From contig JANWHV010000273.1 in the NCBI GenBank assembly GCA_025450255.1, positions 1 through 15,922 of the forward strand: a DNA stretch of 15,922 nt. Reading direction: 5' to 3'. The notes under the pieces were generated by a model. It saw only the letters and a list, made by a program, of their open reading frames with translations, was not told where the DNA came from and made no database searches. A program made the translations under genes and the position numbers. The stretch is from Chloroflexota bacterium. GTDB lineage: Bacteria; Chloroflexota; UBA5177; JANWHV01. Below are positions 1 through 7,345 of this stretch, in pieces; within the stretch, counting starts at the first letter, position 1; every line of letters begins with the position of its first letter.

Positions 1-110
1 CGCGCGGCCCACGCCTCGCAGACGGCTACTTCAACACGCAGCCAGGCGTCGAACTTCCCTGCCTCGGACCAGATCGCCGCCATTTCTGGGCGGCTATAAC
101 GCTCGATCAC
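1..110 (-). CDS. purB: Adenylosuccinate lyase, N-terminal fragment (cut by window edge)
   Basis: Adenylosuccinate lyase acts twice in purine synthesis: it releases fumarate from SAICAR to give AICAR, and from adenylosuccinate to give AMP. It is a cytoplasmic homotetramer of the fumarase/aspartase superfamily. Only the first 36 residues are visible. They begin [14 protein letters not shown] and continue with [20 protein letters not shown], which is the highly conserved PurB N-terminus (Bacillus PurB begins [10 protein letters not shown]). The start is a GTG at 110-108, preceded by a good ribosome binding site, AGGAG, six bases upstream. The catalytic residues lie outside the window. The gene reads out of the window, and 190 bases upstream of it on the same strand is a terminator-like hairpin. 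The family call is firm; completeness cannot be judged. Confidence 0.9.
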   Translation of the reverse strand, partial: MIERYSRPEMAAIWSEAGKFDAWLRVEVAVCEAWAA

Positions 111-284
111 GATCGCTCCTTCATGGGCCTCGCCGGCAGAACCACCCGCGTTTCATTCTCGATGGCGCGAGCCAACGCCTCTGGCGCGGACCGCGGTCCG
201 CGCCCCCACGCCCTATCAGCCAGTGTACAGGACGGCGGTCTCCCGTTCCCTGGCGCGATCGTTGCGACACGTGGGCGAATGACC

Positions 285-344
285 GCTACCCAGAAGAAAA
301 TGTGACAAACGAGGCAGGTTCGGATACCTGCCTCGTTTGTCACA
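285..344 (-). terminator. Perfect 19-bp hairpin with T-rich tail (intrinsic terminator, minus strand)
   Basis: The arms at 301-319 and 326-344 are perfectly complementary over 19 bp around a 6-base loop (TCGGAT on the plus strand). Read on the minus strand, the second arm runs straight into TTTTCTTCT, as expected for an intrinsic terminator. On the plus strand no T-run follows. No recognised gene ends on the minus strand upstream of it, so it either ends an unrecognised transcript or lies in the purB leader. Confidence 0.7.
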
Positions 345-733
345 AGAGATACTCTGCGTGGTCGGGTTTGGGCGGGGCAAAACCAGATCCGTCGTGGGGT
401 GACGACCCCTGACGACACGCCCGTGTCTTACGCCAGGTACTTGGGGATACTCCCGGTTTCCCGAGCGACTGACGGCCGTATTACCAGTTGACGGACCAGC
501 TTGGCGCCGCTATTTCCGTTCCCATGTGCCGCTCCTCTTGCGCTATGCGCTTTGACCGGAAGCCGTGGGCTGCTCCTGGTTCGCTTCCGCGTCTCTACAC
601 CTCAACCATAGAACAGTTCCGGCGGGCTCACAGCACCCAGAAGGGGGCCTTTGTTTCTTACTCGAACGGGTACCTTGAGCGGGGTATTAGCCTGCCAGAC
701 GCGCCGAACAGCGTCTCCAATCCTCTATTTTGG

Positions 734-762
734 TTGTTCTGAGCCCCGCGCTGGTGTACACT
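734..762 (+). promoter_or_regulatory. Possible sigma-70 promoter for the DUF3048 operon
   Basis: TTGTTC at 734-739 and TACACT at 757-762 are separated by 17 bases. The match to consensus is moderate (3 of 6 and 4 of 6). The site points towards the gene starting at 898 and would leave a leader of about 130 bases. A second weak option is TTGACG at 852-857 with TATGCC at 877-882, which would give an almost leaderless message. That would suit the lack of a visible ribosome binding site before 898. Confidence 0.3.
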
Positions 763-767
763 AGCGC
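748..767. promoter_or_regulatory. 20-bp near-palindrome overlapping the -10 (possible operator)
   Basis: GCGCTGGTGTACACTAGCGC is symmetric in nine of ten base pairs; the exception is 753 against 762. It covers the candidate -10 at 757-762, a position typical for a dimeric repressor site. The core TGTACACT recurs on the minus strand at about 225-233, upstream of purB. The regulator is unknown. Confidence 0.35.
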
Positions 768-897
768 AGGTTTGTCCCTCCCCTGACGTGGAGGTCTTGC
801 GCGGCCATTCTTCCTGAGATCGCTCTAACCTTTGGATTCCGGCTAGAAACCTTGACGCAGCAGATCCGTTTCTCCGTATGCCGCCGCGGCGCCGGCA

Positions 898-2238
898 ATG
901 CATAGCCCGCTGGCCGGCTTGTCTCCCCGGCGGCGTCTGGCTGTCATTGCGGTAGTTGCCTGTGCCTGTCTGGCCCTGGGCCTGGGTGTGCTGAAAGCCG
1001 CCTCTATCCACAAGCAATCCGCTTTGCGGGCCACGGCGGCTCCGACAAGCACCGGTACGGCGACGCTCAGGCCGGCGCCGACTCGCGCCGTGGCCTCGGC
1101 TACCGGGCCCGATCCCCCCTCGCCCGCGCCAAGCGCCACGGCGACGCCCGTGCCCACCGCTACCCTCCCCGCTATCAACGGCGTGGCGGCGCGGCCGCAC
1201 CTCTACCAGCGCGCGATGTCCGCCGATCTCACCCTTGGCGGCCCGCAAGCCCCGCAACCCAAGAACGCCAAGAAGCTTGTTTATAAGCCGGATCCCAAAT
1301 ACACAGCCGAGGATACCTTGACGGATACCGGGCCTGGGCCGCCTGGCCCATTGAGCGGCCTGCCCACGCTCCCCGCATTGGCGAATCGCCGCCCCGTGGC
1401 CGTCGTGATCGATAACTACGATCCTGATGCCCGTCCCCAGGCCGGCCTGAACCGGGCGAGCGTGGTGTTCGAGACGGTCGCGGAGGGTGGAATTACCCGC
1501 TTTATGGCGATATACCTGGAGAAAGACGCGCCAATCATTGGGCCCGTGCGCAGCGCGCGCATCTACTTCGATTCCTGGGCCGCCGGCCTCAACGCGATTT
1601 ATGGGCACGCGGGCGGCAACAATGACGCGCTGGCCGAAATCCCTTCGCTCAGCCCTATCGCCAACGTGGACGGCTTGATGTCGTCCGGTTACTGGCGCTC
1701 GTGGGACCGGGCGGCGCCGCATAATCTGTACACCTCCAGTACGGGCGTACGCGCCGCCGCCGGCGAGAGCGGCGCGGGGGACGTGCCGCCATACCTGCTC
1801 CACAAGCGGCCGCTGCCGGCCAAGCTGCGTCCCACCGGCGGCACGTTGACCATTGGGTTCTCGGGGCCGGAATACAACGTGCAGTACAAATACGACCCGA
1901 AGTGCAATTGCTACCCGCGCTCCATGAACGGCTATCCGCATGTCGATTCCGTCTCATTGCGCCAGATTGCGCCAAGCAACGTGGTGGTGCTCTATGCCGG
2001 TGTCGTACCCGACCGCAACAGCGATACGCCGGGCAGTGTCGAAGTGCAAACGCGGGGCATCGGCAAGGCGCTCTATTTCCGCGATGGAAAGATGCTGCAG
2101 GGCTATTGGGAGAAGGGAGCGGCGTCCGATCCATTGCTGCTGCTGGATCTGAAATACCAACCGGTGGCTCTGAACCCAGGCCAGACCTGGTTTGAGGCGG
2201 TGCCAATCGGCAATGGAGTATACTGGACTCCCCAATGA
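898..2238 (+). CDS. DUF3048 (YerB-type) membrane-anchored extracytoplasmic protein
   Basis: The protein has 446 residues. A basic N-terminus and a hydrophobic segment (about 13-34) form an uncleaved anchor or signal peptide. A low-complexity Ala/Thr/Pro linker (about 45-92) places the rest outside the membrane. The DUF3048 domain starts near 150 with PLSGLP and NRRPVAVVIDN. It continues with ARPQAGLNRASVVFE, EGGITRFMAIY, the hallmark GPVRSAR (215-221), GHAGGNNDA and RAAPHNLYTS (271-280). The C-terminal DUF3048 half, about 312-445, includes a CNC motif at 336-338. The family is widespread in Firmicutes and Chloroflexota; Bacillus YerB is the named member, and no biochemical role is settled. 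There is no clear ribosome binding site before the ATG, and an in-frame stop at 853 excludes a much longer start. Its stop overlaps the next gene by 4 bases (ATGA), so the two are probably co-translated. Confidence 0.88.
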   Translation: MHSPLAGLSPRRRLAVIAVVACACLALGLGVLKAASIHKQSALRATAAPTSTGTATLRPAPTRAVASATGPDPPSPAPSATATPVPTATLPAINGVAARPHLYQRAMSADLTLGGPQAPQPKNAKKLVYKPDPKYTAEDTLTDTGPGPPGPLSGLPTLPALANRRPVAVVIDNYDPDARPQAGLNRASVVFETVAEGGITRFMAIYLEKDAPIIGPVRSARIYFDSWAAGLNAIYGHAGGNNDALAEIPSLSPIANVDGLMSSGYWRSWDRAAPHNLYTSSTGVRAAAGESGAGDVPPYLLHKRPLPAKLRPTGGTLTIGFSGPEYNVQYKYDPKCNCYPRSMNGYPHVDSVSLRQIAPSNVVVLYAGVVPDRNSDTPGSVEVQTRGIGKALYFRDGKMLQGYWEKGAASDPLLLLDLKYQPVALNPGQTWFEAVPIGNGVYWTPQ

Positions 2239-3617
2239 GGCCCTGGCTTGCGGCCCTCCTGGCCGTGGGGTTGCCTGGACTGCCGGCCGCGGCCGCGTCG
2301 CCCACGAAGAATCTTCCGACCGCCGTCGTATTGGATCGACCACGGACCGAGCCCTCGGTGGCCATCGATCCTCGCAATGCGCGTCTGATTGTCGTGGCCG
2401 TAAACCCAACCTACCGCTACAACGCGCGTGGTCAGGAACCGGTAGGCATATTCGTCAGTCGTGATGGCGGGAAAAGCTGGGCGGCGCACGACGCGCCGGC
2501 GATCGCGCCCTATGCCGTTGCCTCCGATCCCTCTGTCTCCTTCGCCCCCTCCGGCACGCTCTACGTCGCCTATGAGGCTGTGTCAGACGGTTTCTGTGGC
2601 GGCGCCAGTCGCACGGCGGTGCTGGTCACGCATTCCACGGATCAGGGACGTCACTTCTCGCCGCCGGTCGTCGTCGATAGCAATGCCGACAACGATAAGC
2701 CATATATGACGGCGGCCGCGGCGCCTGGTGGGAAGGGAGACGCTGTGTACGTGGCGTGGATCCGCTTCGGCTCCAACGGCGCGCGCATTGCCTTTGCCCG
2801 CTCCCTCGACGGCGGGCGCGGCTTCACGGCGGCAAGCGTGCTCTCCAGCGGCCCTGGCGTGGATATCGCGCCGCAGCTTGCCGCCCTGCCTGACGGACGT
2901 GTCTATGTCGGTTGGGTGTCCGCCGCTACCCTGCCAGGATCAACGCCGGCACGCCAGTGGCTGGAAACGCGGGCCTCGCCGGACGGCGGCGCGCACTTTG
3001 GCGCCGTGGGACGGACGCCAAGCTATTGGGGCTTGCCGGGATTGGAGCAGCCGGGCAGCCTCCGCCTATTCAATGGCCCCTCACTGGCGGCGGATCCGCG
3101 TCACCTCTATTTGGCGTGGTCTCAGGCGCGGGTCTCGGCGGGGACCACCGTGCGCGCCGCCGGCACGACCCGCGCCGATATCGTTTTGAGCCAATCCACC
3201 GACGGTGGCCTGCACTGGGGCGCGCCGGTAATCGTAAACGATAGCGACCGCGGCGATCGCTTCGAGCCTCAAGTAGTCGTGGCCGGTGATGGTACCGCGC
3301 TTGTCGTCTTCTACGATCGGCGCCGCGACGGCAAGGATCTTGATATTGAGCTGGCCGCCGTGCGCGATACCGGCTGGGGATCGCGGGTGGGGAAGAATAC
3401 ACGCCTTACCGCCGCGCCCGCTCCCCTCGCCGCAATCCCCTTTATCCCAGCCGGCAGTCCGTGCCTCGCGCAGGGACGGTTCTTCGGTGACTATATTGGC
3501 CTGGCCGCGCGCGGCAATCATGTTGCCGTAGCCTGGACGGGAAGCGAGAGCGCGTTCGCGGGTCAGACCGACGCGCGCTTCATGGCGATTACGCTAGCGG
3601 CCGTCGCCAACGACTGA
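2235..3617 (+). CDS. Secreted BNR/Asp-box repeat protein (sialidase-like beta-propeller)
   Basis: The protein has 460 residues with a signal peptide: Arg at position 2, hydrophobic stretch to about 18, likely cleavage near Ala20-Ala21. Five Asp-box motifs (S-x-D-x-G-x-x-W/F) lie at 75-82 (SRDGGKSW), 134-141, 190-197, 248-255 and 321-328 (STDGGLHW). This is the repeat signature of six-bladed sialidase-type propellers. Near the C-terminus FFGDYIGLAA (416-425) is a motif I recall from similar secreted BNR proteins. I do not see the FRIP motif or the full arginine triad of true sialidases, so enzymatic activity is doubtful; binding of carbohydrate or protein is equally possible. The ATG overlaps the stop of the DUF3048 gene (ATGA), and only a distant GGAG (2216-2219) precedes it, which suggests translational coupling and a shared extracytoplasmic role. 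Confidence 0.8.
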   Translation: MRPWLAALLAVGLPGLPAAAASPTKNLPTAVVLDRPRTEPSVAIDPRNARLIVVAVNPTYRYNARGQEPVGIFVSRDGGKSWAAHDAPAIAPYAVASDPSVSFAPSGTLYVAYEAVSDGFCGGASRTAVLVTHSTDQGRHFSPPVVVDSNADNDKPYMTAAAAPGGKGDAVYVAWIRFGSNGARIAFARSLDGGRGFTAASVLSSGPGVDIAPQLAALPDGRVYVGWVSAATLPGSTPARQWLETRASPDGGAHFGAVGRTPSYWGLPGLEQPGSLRLFNGPSLAADPRHLYLAWSQARVSAGTTVRAAGTTRADIVLSQSTDGGLHWGAPVIVNDSDRGDRFEPQVVVAGDGTALVVFYDRRRDGKDLDIELAAVRDTGWGSRVGKNTRLTAAPAPLAAIPFIPAGSPCLAQGRFFGDYIGLAARGNHVAVAWTGSESAFAGQTDARFMAITLAAVAND

Positions 3618-3900
3618 GTCTTCTTTTTCGCCGCTGCCCTATCGGGATGGAACATTGCCGCCGTTCCCGCGGGCAATTTCATTGCACGATACGAGATAAT
3701 TGCCGCGAACCGGCCGCCATAGTGTCCGATATTACTTGTGCAGATAGCCGTTTTAGAGCAATTTAGACCGCGATTGGTGGGAAAAGGCGCTTGCCGCCAT
3801 GCCACAAATTGGCCGGGCCGCGATCTCGACATGTGGACAGCCTCGTGGTACGGTATGAGCGTTCCCCCCCGTCTCTAGTGTGCCTGCAGGGAGGCGCTCT
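3618..3900. other. Intergenic region before the HicB-like gene
   Basis: These 283 bases show no credible gene. In particular there is no HicA-like toxin frame before the HicB-like gene. A weak stem (about 3654-3677, with TTTCATT after it) could terminate the BNR gene but has an imperfect arm. I saw no clear promoter hexamers. Confidence 0.4.
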
Positions 3901-4218
3901 ATGGCTACGCTGTCCAAACCCGAGATCACGCTATCGTTGCTTGTCAATATTGAGGCCACCGGCGGCCGGTATAGAGCGTTATGTCCTGCTATCGACGTCG
4001 TTAGCGCCGGCCGCAGTATCGACGAGGCCCTGACCAATATCAACGAAGCAGTTGAAACGCGTCTCGAGGATTGGGCGGAAAAAGGCACCCTGCTCGATCA
4101 GCTTGAGCAGCACAGCGTCCCCTTCGTCAGTGGACGACATACTGATCTGGCCGCGCATGCCTATATCAAGCCGGGCGTATTGGCCATGACACTCAATCAA
4201 TCGGTTCGTCTCGGCTAG
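3901..4218 (+). CDS. HicB-like antitoxin-fold protein, no HicA partner
   Basis: The protein has 105 residues. The ATG at 3901 has a strong ribosome binding site, GGGAGG, six bases upstream; a GTG at 3880 would lie ahead of that site and is rejected. Residues 10-60 match the HicB partial RNase H fold: a beta strand (ITLSLLVNIEATGGRYRALCPAIDVVSAG) followed by the conserved helix segment SIDEALTNINEAVETRLEDWAEKG. Such proteins usually neutralise the HicA mRNA interferase. The C-terminal tail (about 72-105) is short and shows no obvious helix-turn-helix or ribbon-helix-helix DNA-binding domain. Neither side carries a hicA-sized gene, so this is probably a solitary HicB-domain protein or the remnant of a toxin-antitoxin pair. 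It converges on the PAC2 gene, with 46 bases between the stops. Confidence 0.7.
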   Translation: MATLSKPEITLSLLVNIEATGGRYRALCPAIDVVSAGRSIDEALTNINEAVETRLEDWAEKGTLLDQLEQHSVPFVSGRHTDLAAHAYIKPGVLAMTLNQSVRLG

Positions 4219-4264
4219 CATCCCGACGCGAATGGCGTGCGTGGGTTTACCGGCGAGAGCCCAA

Positions 4265-5149
4265 CTACGTGTTGTCGTCGAACTCCTCTTGCGAGGCGCG
4301 GAGAAACTCCTCGACCTGGCTGAGAATTGCGTCCGCGCTCGGCAAGGATCCGCTGGGCGCGTCTTTGTCCTGCCGGCGCTCGTAGCCCTGTACCTGCCGC
4401 TGCAGATCGCCATCCGCTTCGACCAGGCGGTCGAGAAGTTCGTCCACCTGTGCCGCCTGGTTCCGCAGTTCATGCACGTCGAGCGGCATTTCGATCAAAG
4501 CCAGCACCGTCTCCAGGAGGGCGAGCGTCACCCTTGGGTTCCAGCTAAGCTGAGCATACGCAGGCACATGGCCCCAGAAACTGGCAGCGGGAACATTGCG
4601 TGTCCTACAGCCATCGAGCAATGCCGTATGGATGCTGCCTGGGCCCTCATAATTGACCGGCGAGATGCCAAGCCTGGCCATGCTCCGGCGAAGCTCGGGT
4701 TGCGCGGCGGCCATGGAGACACGCGGCGGCCTGGTGTGCGAAACCCCGTCGAAGAGACTACCGAGACTATACACCGCGCGCACCTCACAACGAGCGATCA
4801 GGTCCAGAACGGCGTCGACATAGATGGGCCAGCGCAGACCCGGCTCGACGGCCGCGAGCAACAGCAGGTCTTGCCCGATCGTTTGCGGGTTTCGCCAGGC
4901 ATAGATCGTGGTGCCTGGATACTCAAGACCCCGCATCACGCCGCCGCGAATGACCACCTGGGGGCGCGCGCTGGAGAGATCGTAGAAGCCGTCGGATCGG
5001 ATGGTGCCGACGCGCGTCGCATCGAGTTTCTCACAGAGATAGTCCACCACGCGGCTTGATGCCTCCACGGCGTCGGGCCAGCCGGTAAATGCCGCCACCA
5101 GCGCGGGCTGCCGCAATTGTACGTCCGCCTCCAGTAGCAGATCACTCAT
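4265..5149 (-). CDS. PAC2 family protein
   Basis: The protein has 294 residues, counting from the ATG at 5149. Residues 14-24 (QPALVAAFTGW, then PDAVEASSRVVDYL) are the typical PAC2 opening, followed by a DLSSARPQV stretch (57-65). IYAWRNP (82-88), YSLGSLFDGVSHTRPPRV (127-144), NYEGPGSIHTALLDGC (166-181) and a SFWGHVPAYAQLSWNP segment (190-205) complete the domain. The charged helical tail ends in AILSQVEEFLR (274-284), also usual in this family. PAC2 domains are named after a eukaryotic proteasome assembly chaperone; in bacteria the function is not established. The ATG overlaps the ispG stop by 8 bases (ATGAGTGA), pointing to translational coupling. An in-frame ATG at 5179 would overlap ispG by 38 bases and looks less likely. 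No proteasome gene is in view. Confidence 0.85.
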   Translation of the reverse strand: MSDLLLEADVQLRQPALVAAFTGWPDAVEASSRVVDYLCEKLDATRVGTIRSDGFYDLSSARPQVVIRGGVMRGLEYPGTTIYAWRNPQTIGQDLLLLAAVEPGLRWPIYVDAVLDLIARCEVRAVYSLGSLFDGVSHTRPPRVSMAAAQPELRRSMARLGISPVNYEGPGSIHTALLDGCRTRNVPAASFWGHVPAYAQLSWNPRVTLALLETVLALIEMPLDVHELRNQAAQVDELLDRLVEADGDLQRQVQGYERRQDKDAPSGSLPSADAILSQVEEFLRASQEEFDDNT

Positions 5150-7160
5150 CGTCCGTACCCGGTTCGATCCAGCGTCCATGTGCCTTGATCAAGGCAATGA
5201 GGCGCGCGTCCGCGGCTGCCTCGGGCACATTCCGCTCCACGCATTCCTTACCGACATAGAGGTTAACATGGCCGGGGCTGCCGCCCATATAGCCGAAGTC
5301 GGCGTCCGCCATCTCGCCGGGGCCATTGACCACGCAACCCATGATCGCGATCTTCACGCCCTTTAGATGCGACGTGCCGACTTTGATGCGTTCCGTGGTG
5401 GACTGCAGATCGAACAGCGTCCTGCCGCATGATGGGCAGGCGACATAATCGGTGCGCGTCAGCCGGGCTCCCGCGCCTTGCAGCAGATCGAAGGCCAGCG
5501 GCACCGTGGCGGCCAACACGGCATCGCCTATGCCGTCGCAGAGCAGCGAGCCGAGCGCGGCGGCGCCGGTCAGCATAATAGGCTCCGCGGTAGGCGCCTC
5601 CAGCACTATTGGGCACGCAAGCCCCGCTTCCCGTAAGAGGGCAGCCAGCACACGCGTGCCGTGAACGACGGCGGCGGCGTCACGCCCCCCCGCGCTTGCC
5701 AGGATGGCGCGATGTTCCAGATTGCCAAGGGCGCGGATCAGGGAAACCATTTCCACTAATCGGCTAGTATGCTCGCCCTCCCGCGGATCGGCTGCCAGCC
5801 AGAGCGCGACCTGCCGCTCAAGGCACGCATCGGCCAACGCTCGCACCGGCGTATCCGCTTGCGAGCCATCCAATACCAGCCGGACTGCCTCGACACGCGG
5901 CAGCGCCTCGTGCAGCAGATCAATCCTGCCGCTGCTCGCCACCAGGGGGCGCGGTGCGGCGCCCTCGCCTTTCCAGGCAAGATCATCCAGCCGGGCGATA
6001 TCCGCGTCTGAGCCTAAATGCCAGATCAACATGTCGGGCCGGTGCGCCTTTAGGCTGCCGCCGACCACCCGCGGTAAAACGGGCTCCCGTCCGGGCGCCA
6101 TACCGGCTACGGCAATCGTGGCGCCGTCTCCTATGCGCACCGCGCCAAGCTGGACTGGCCGCGTATGCCTGCGCTCATAACGGAACGGATCGTAGGGCAG
6201 CGTGGGCGCGCGGTCGTGCTCCGCGCAAGCGCCGGCGAACGGCCGCGCGCAGAGCGAGACGATCTGGCGGGCCACGGGGATTTCCGCTTCCGGCTCCTCG
6301 GCAAGCGAGACGCGTATGGTGTCGCCAAGACCATCGAGGAGCAGGCTGCCGATTCCCGCGGCGGACTTGATGCGCGCATCGTCGCCGTTTCCTGCCTCCG
6401 TCACCCCCAGGTGAAGCGGATACGCCATTCCTTCGGCGGCCATACGGGCCACTAGCAGGCGGTAGGCATTAATCATCACCTTGGGATTCGATGCCTTCAT
6501 GGAGAGAATGATCTCGCGGTAGTCGAGGGACTCGCAGATACGCACGAACTCCAGCGCGGACTCCACCATCCCTTCCGGGCTGTCGCCGAAGCGATTCATC
6601 ACGCGGTCGCTGAGCGAGCCGTGATTCGTGCCGATGCGCATGGCGACGCCGCGTTCCTTGCATGCCCGCACGACGGGCGTAAACTTTGCCGCTACGCGCT
6701 CGATCTCCTCTTCATATTGCGTGTCCGTGTATTCACGGACGGCGAACTTGCGCGAATCGGCGAAATTACCGGGGTTCACGCGTACCTTGTCGGCATGCTC
6801 GGCGGCGGCCAGCGCGGCGGCGGGCGAGAAATGGATGTCGGCGGCAAGCGGCGTGGTAAAGCCCATCGCTCGCAGCCGGGCGCGAACCTCCCCAATAGCC
6901 CTGGCATCGGAGACGGTCGGCGCGGTTATGCGCACGATTTCGCAGCCTGATTCGATCAGGCGTACGCTCTGCGCGGTCGTGGCATCCACATCCTGTGTCC
7001 GCGTGGTGGTCATCGATTGCAGGCGCACGGGGTTCTCGCCGCCGACTCCTACGTCGCCAACCATCACCTCGCGGGTGCGGCGGCGCGCCGGGTGATACGG
7101 ATCGCGAATATAGGCGAAGCCGGCGCCCTGCGTATGCCGGTCGATTACAGTTGAAGACAT
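5142..7160 (-). CDS. ispG: 4-hydroxy-3-methylbut-2-enyl diphosphate synthase, long three-domain form
   Basis: IspG (GcpE) converts MEcPP to HMBPP, the penultimate step of the MEP isoprenoid pathway, using a [4Fe-4S] cluster. Residues below count from an alternative GTG at 7208 (688 residues); I prefer the ATG at 7160 (672 residues), though neither start has a strong ribosome binding site. The N-terminal TIM barrel (about 45-320) carries VGGENPVRLQSMTTT, DIHF, KVRVNPGN, RIGTNHGSL, ILSMKAS and HLGVTEAG. The C-terminal domain has CPSC (Cys591, Cys594), MGC (Cys625) and NGPGE (Glu632), the expected cluster ligands. Between them, about 330-585, lies a large insertion. Ordinary bacterial IspG is about 350-400 residues; the inserted form is known from plants, Chlamydia and Bacteroidetes. 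PAC2 follows with an 8-base overlap, and the ROK kinase lies upstream on the same strand. Confidence 0.93.
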   Translation of the reverse strand: MSSTVIDRHTQGAGFAYIRDPYHPARRRTREVMVGDVGVGGENPVRLQSMTTTRTQDVDATTAQSVRLIESGCEIVRITAPTVSDARAIGEVRARLRAMGFTTPLAADIHFSPAAALAAAEHADKVRVNPGNFADSRKFAVREYTDTQYEEEIERVAAKFTPVVRACKERGVAMRIGTNHGSLSDRVMNRFGDSPEGMVESALEFVRICESLDYREIILSMKASNPKVMINAYRLLVARMAAEGMAYPLHLGVTEAGNGDDARIKSAAGIGSLLLDGLGDTIRVSLAEEPEAEIPVARQIVSLCARPFAGACAEHDRAPTLPYDPFRYERRHTRPVQLGAVRIGDGATIAVAGMAPGREPVLPRVVGGSLKAHRPDMLIWHLGSDADIARLDDLAWKGEGAAPRPLVASSGRIDLLHEALPRVEAVRLVLDGSQADTPVRALADACLERQVALWLAADPREGEHTSRLVEMVSLIRALGNLEHRAILASAGGRDAAAVVHGTRVLAALLREAGLACPIVLEAPTAEPIMLTGAAALGSLLCDGIGDAVLAATVPLAFDLLQGAGARLTRTDYVACPSCGRTLFDLQSTTERIKVGTSHLKGVKIAIMGCVVNGPGEMADADFGYMGGSPGHVNLYVGKECVERNVPEAAADARLIALIKAHGRWIEPGTDDE

Positions 7161-7345
7161 GGTTCTCGGCACGCTCCGAAGCACGGATGTAGGCGGAGCG
7201 GGCGTCACGTGCGCCGCGATTCCCCCTCGTTGAGTGTATCATGGCTGCCGCTTCACTCCCGCCCATGTCGCCAAAGCACCGGCACAGGGGTAGAACAACA
7301 CGGAGATTGCGGAGGGGGCACGGACTGATTCGCGGGGATGAGCGT

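Larger units (their letters stand above)
111..897. other. Long intergenic region between purB and the DUF3048 gene
   Basis: This stretch of about 790 bases between two divergent genes has no open frame I can support. It holds a perfect hairpin at 301-344, an imperfect hairpin at 391-416, a 7-bp-arm hairpin at 557-589, and a near-palindrome at 748-767 over a possible promoter. I looked on both strands for signatures of tmRNA, RNase P RNA, SRP RNA, T-box, TPP and purine riboswitches and recognised none. The density of small stems and the minus-strand terminator leave room for an unrecognised RNA on the minus strand. Confidence 0.5.

Noticed and set aside
107..418. Minus-strand open frame of 103 codons over the purB leader
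   Set aside because: It runs through the perfect hairpin, overlaps the purB start and has no family-like sequence.
488..742. Plus-strand open frame of 84 codons in the first intergenic region
   Set aside because: No ribosome binding site, no recognisable motif and unusual composition; likely chance.
345..890. tmRNA, RNase P RNA, SRP RNA, T-box or purine riboswitch in the first gap
   Set aside because: None of the conserved core motifs of these RNAs could be found on either strand.
658..1941. Minus-strand open frame of 427 codons
   Set aside because: Arg/Gly-rich sequence antisense to the DUF3048 gene; an artefact of GC-rich third positions.
4232..5059. Plus-strand open frame of 275 codons antisense to the PAC2 gene
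   Set aside because: The minus-strand frame carries a clear family; the plus-strand translation has no protein-like motifs.
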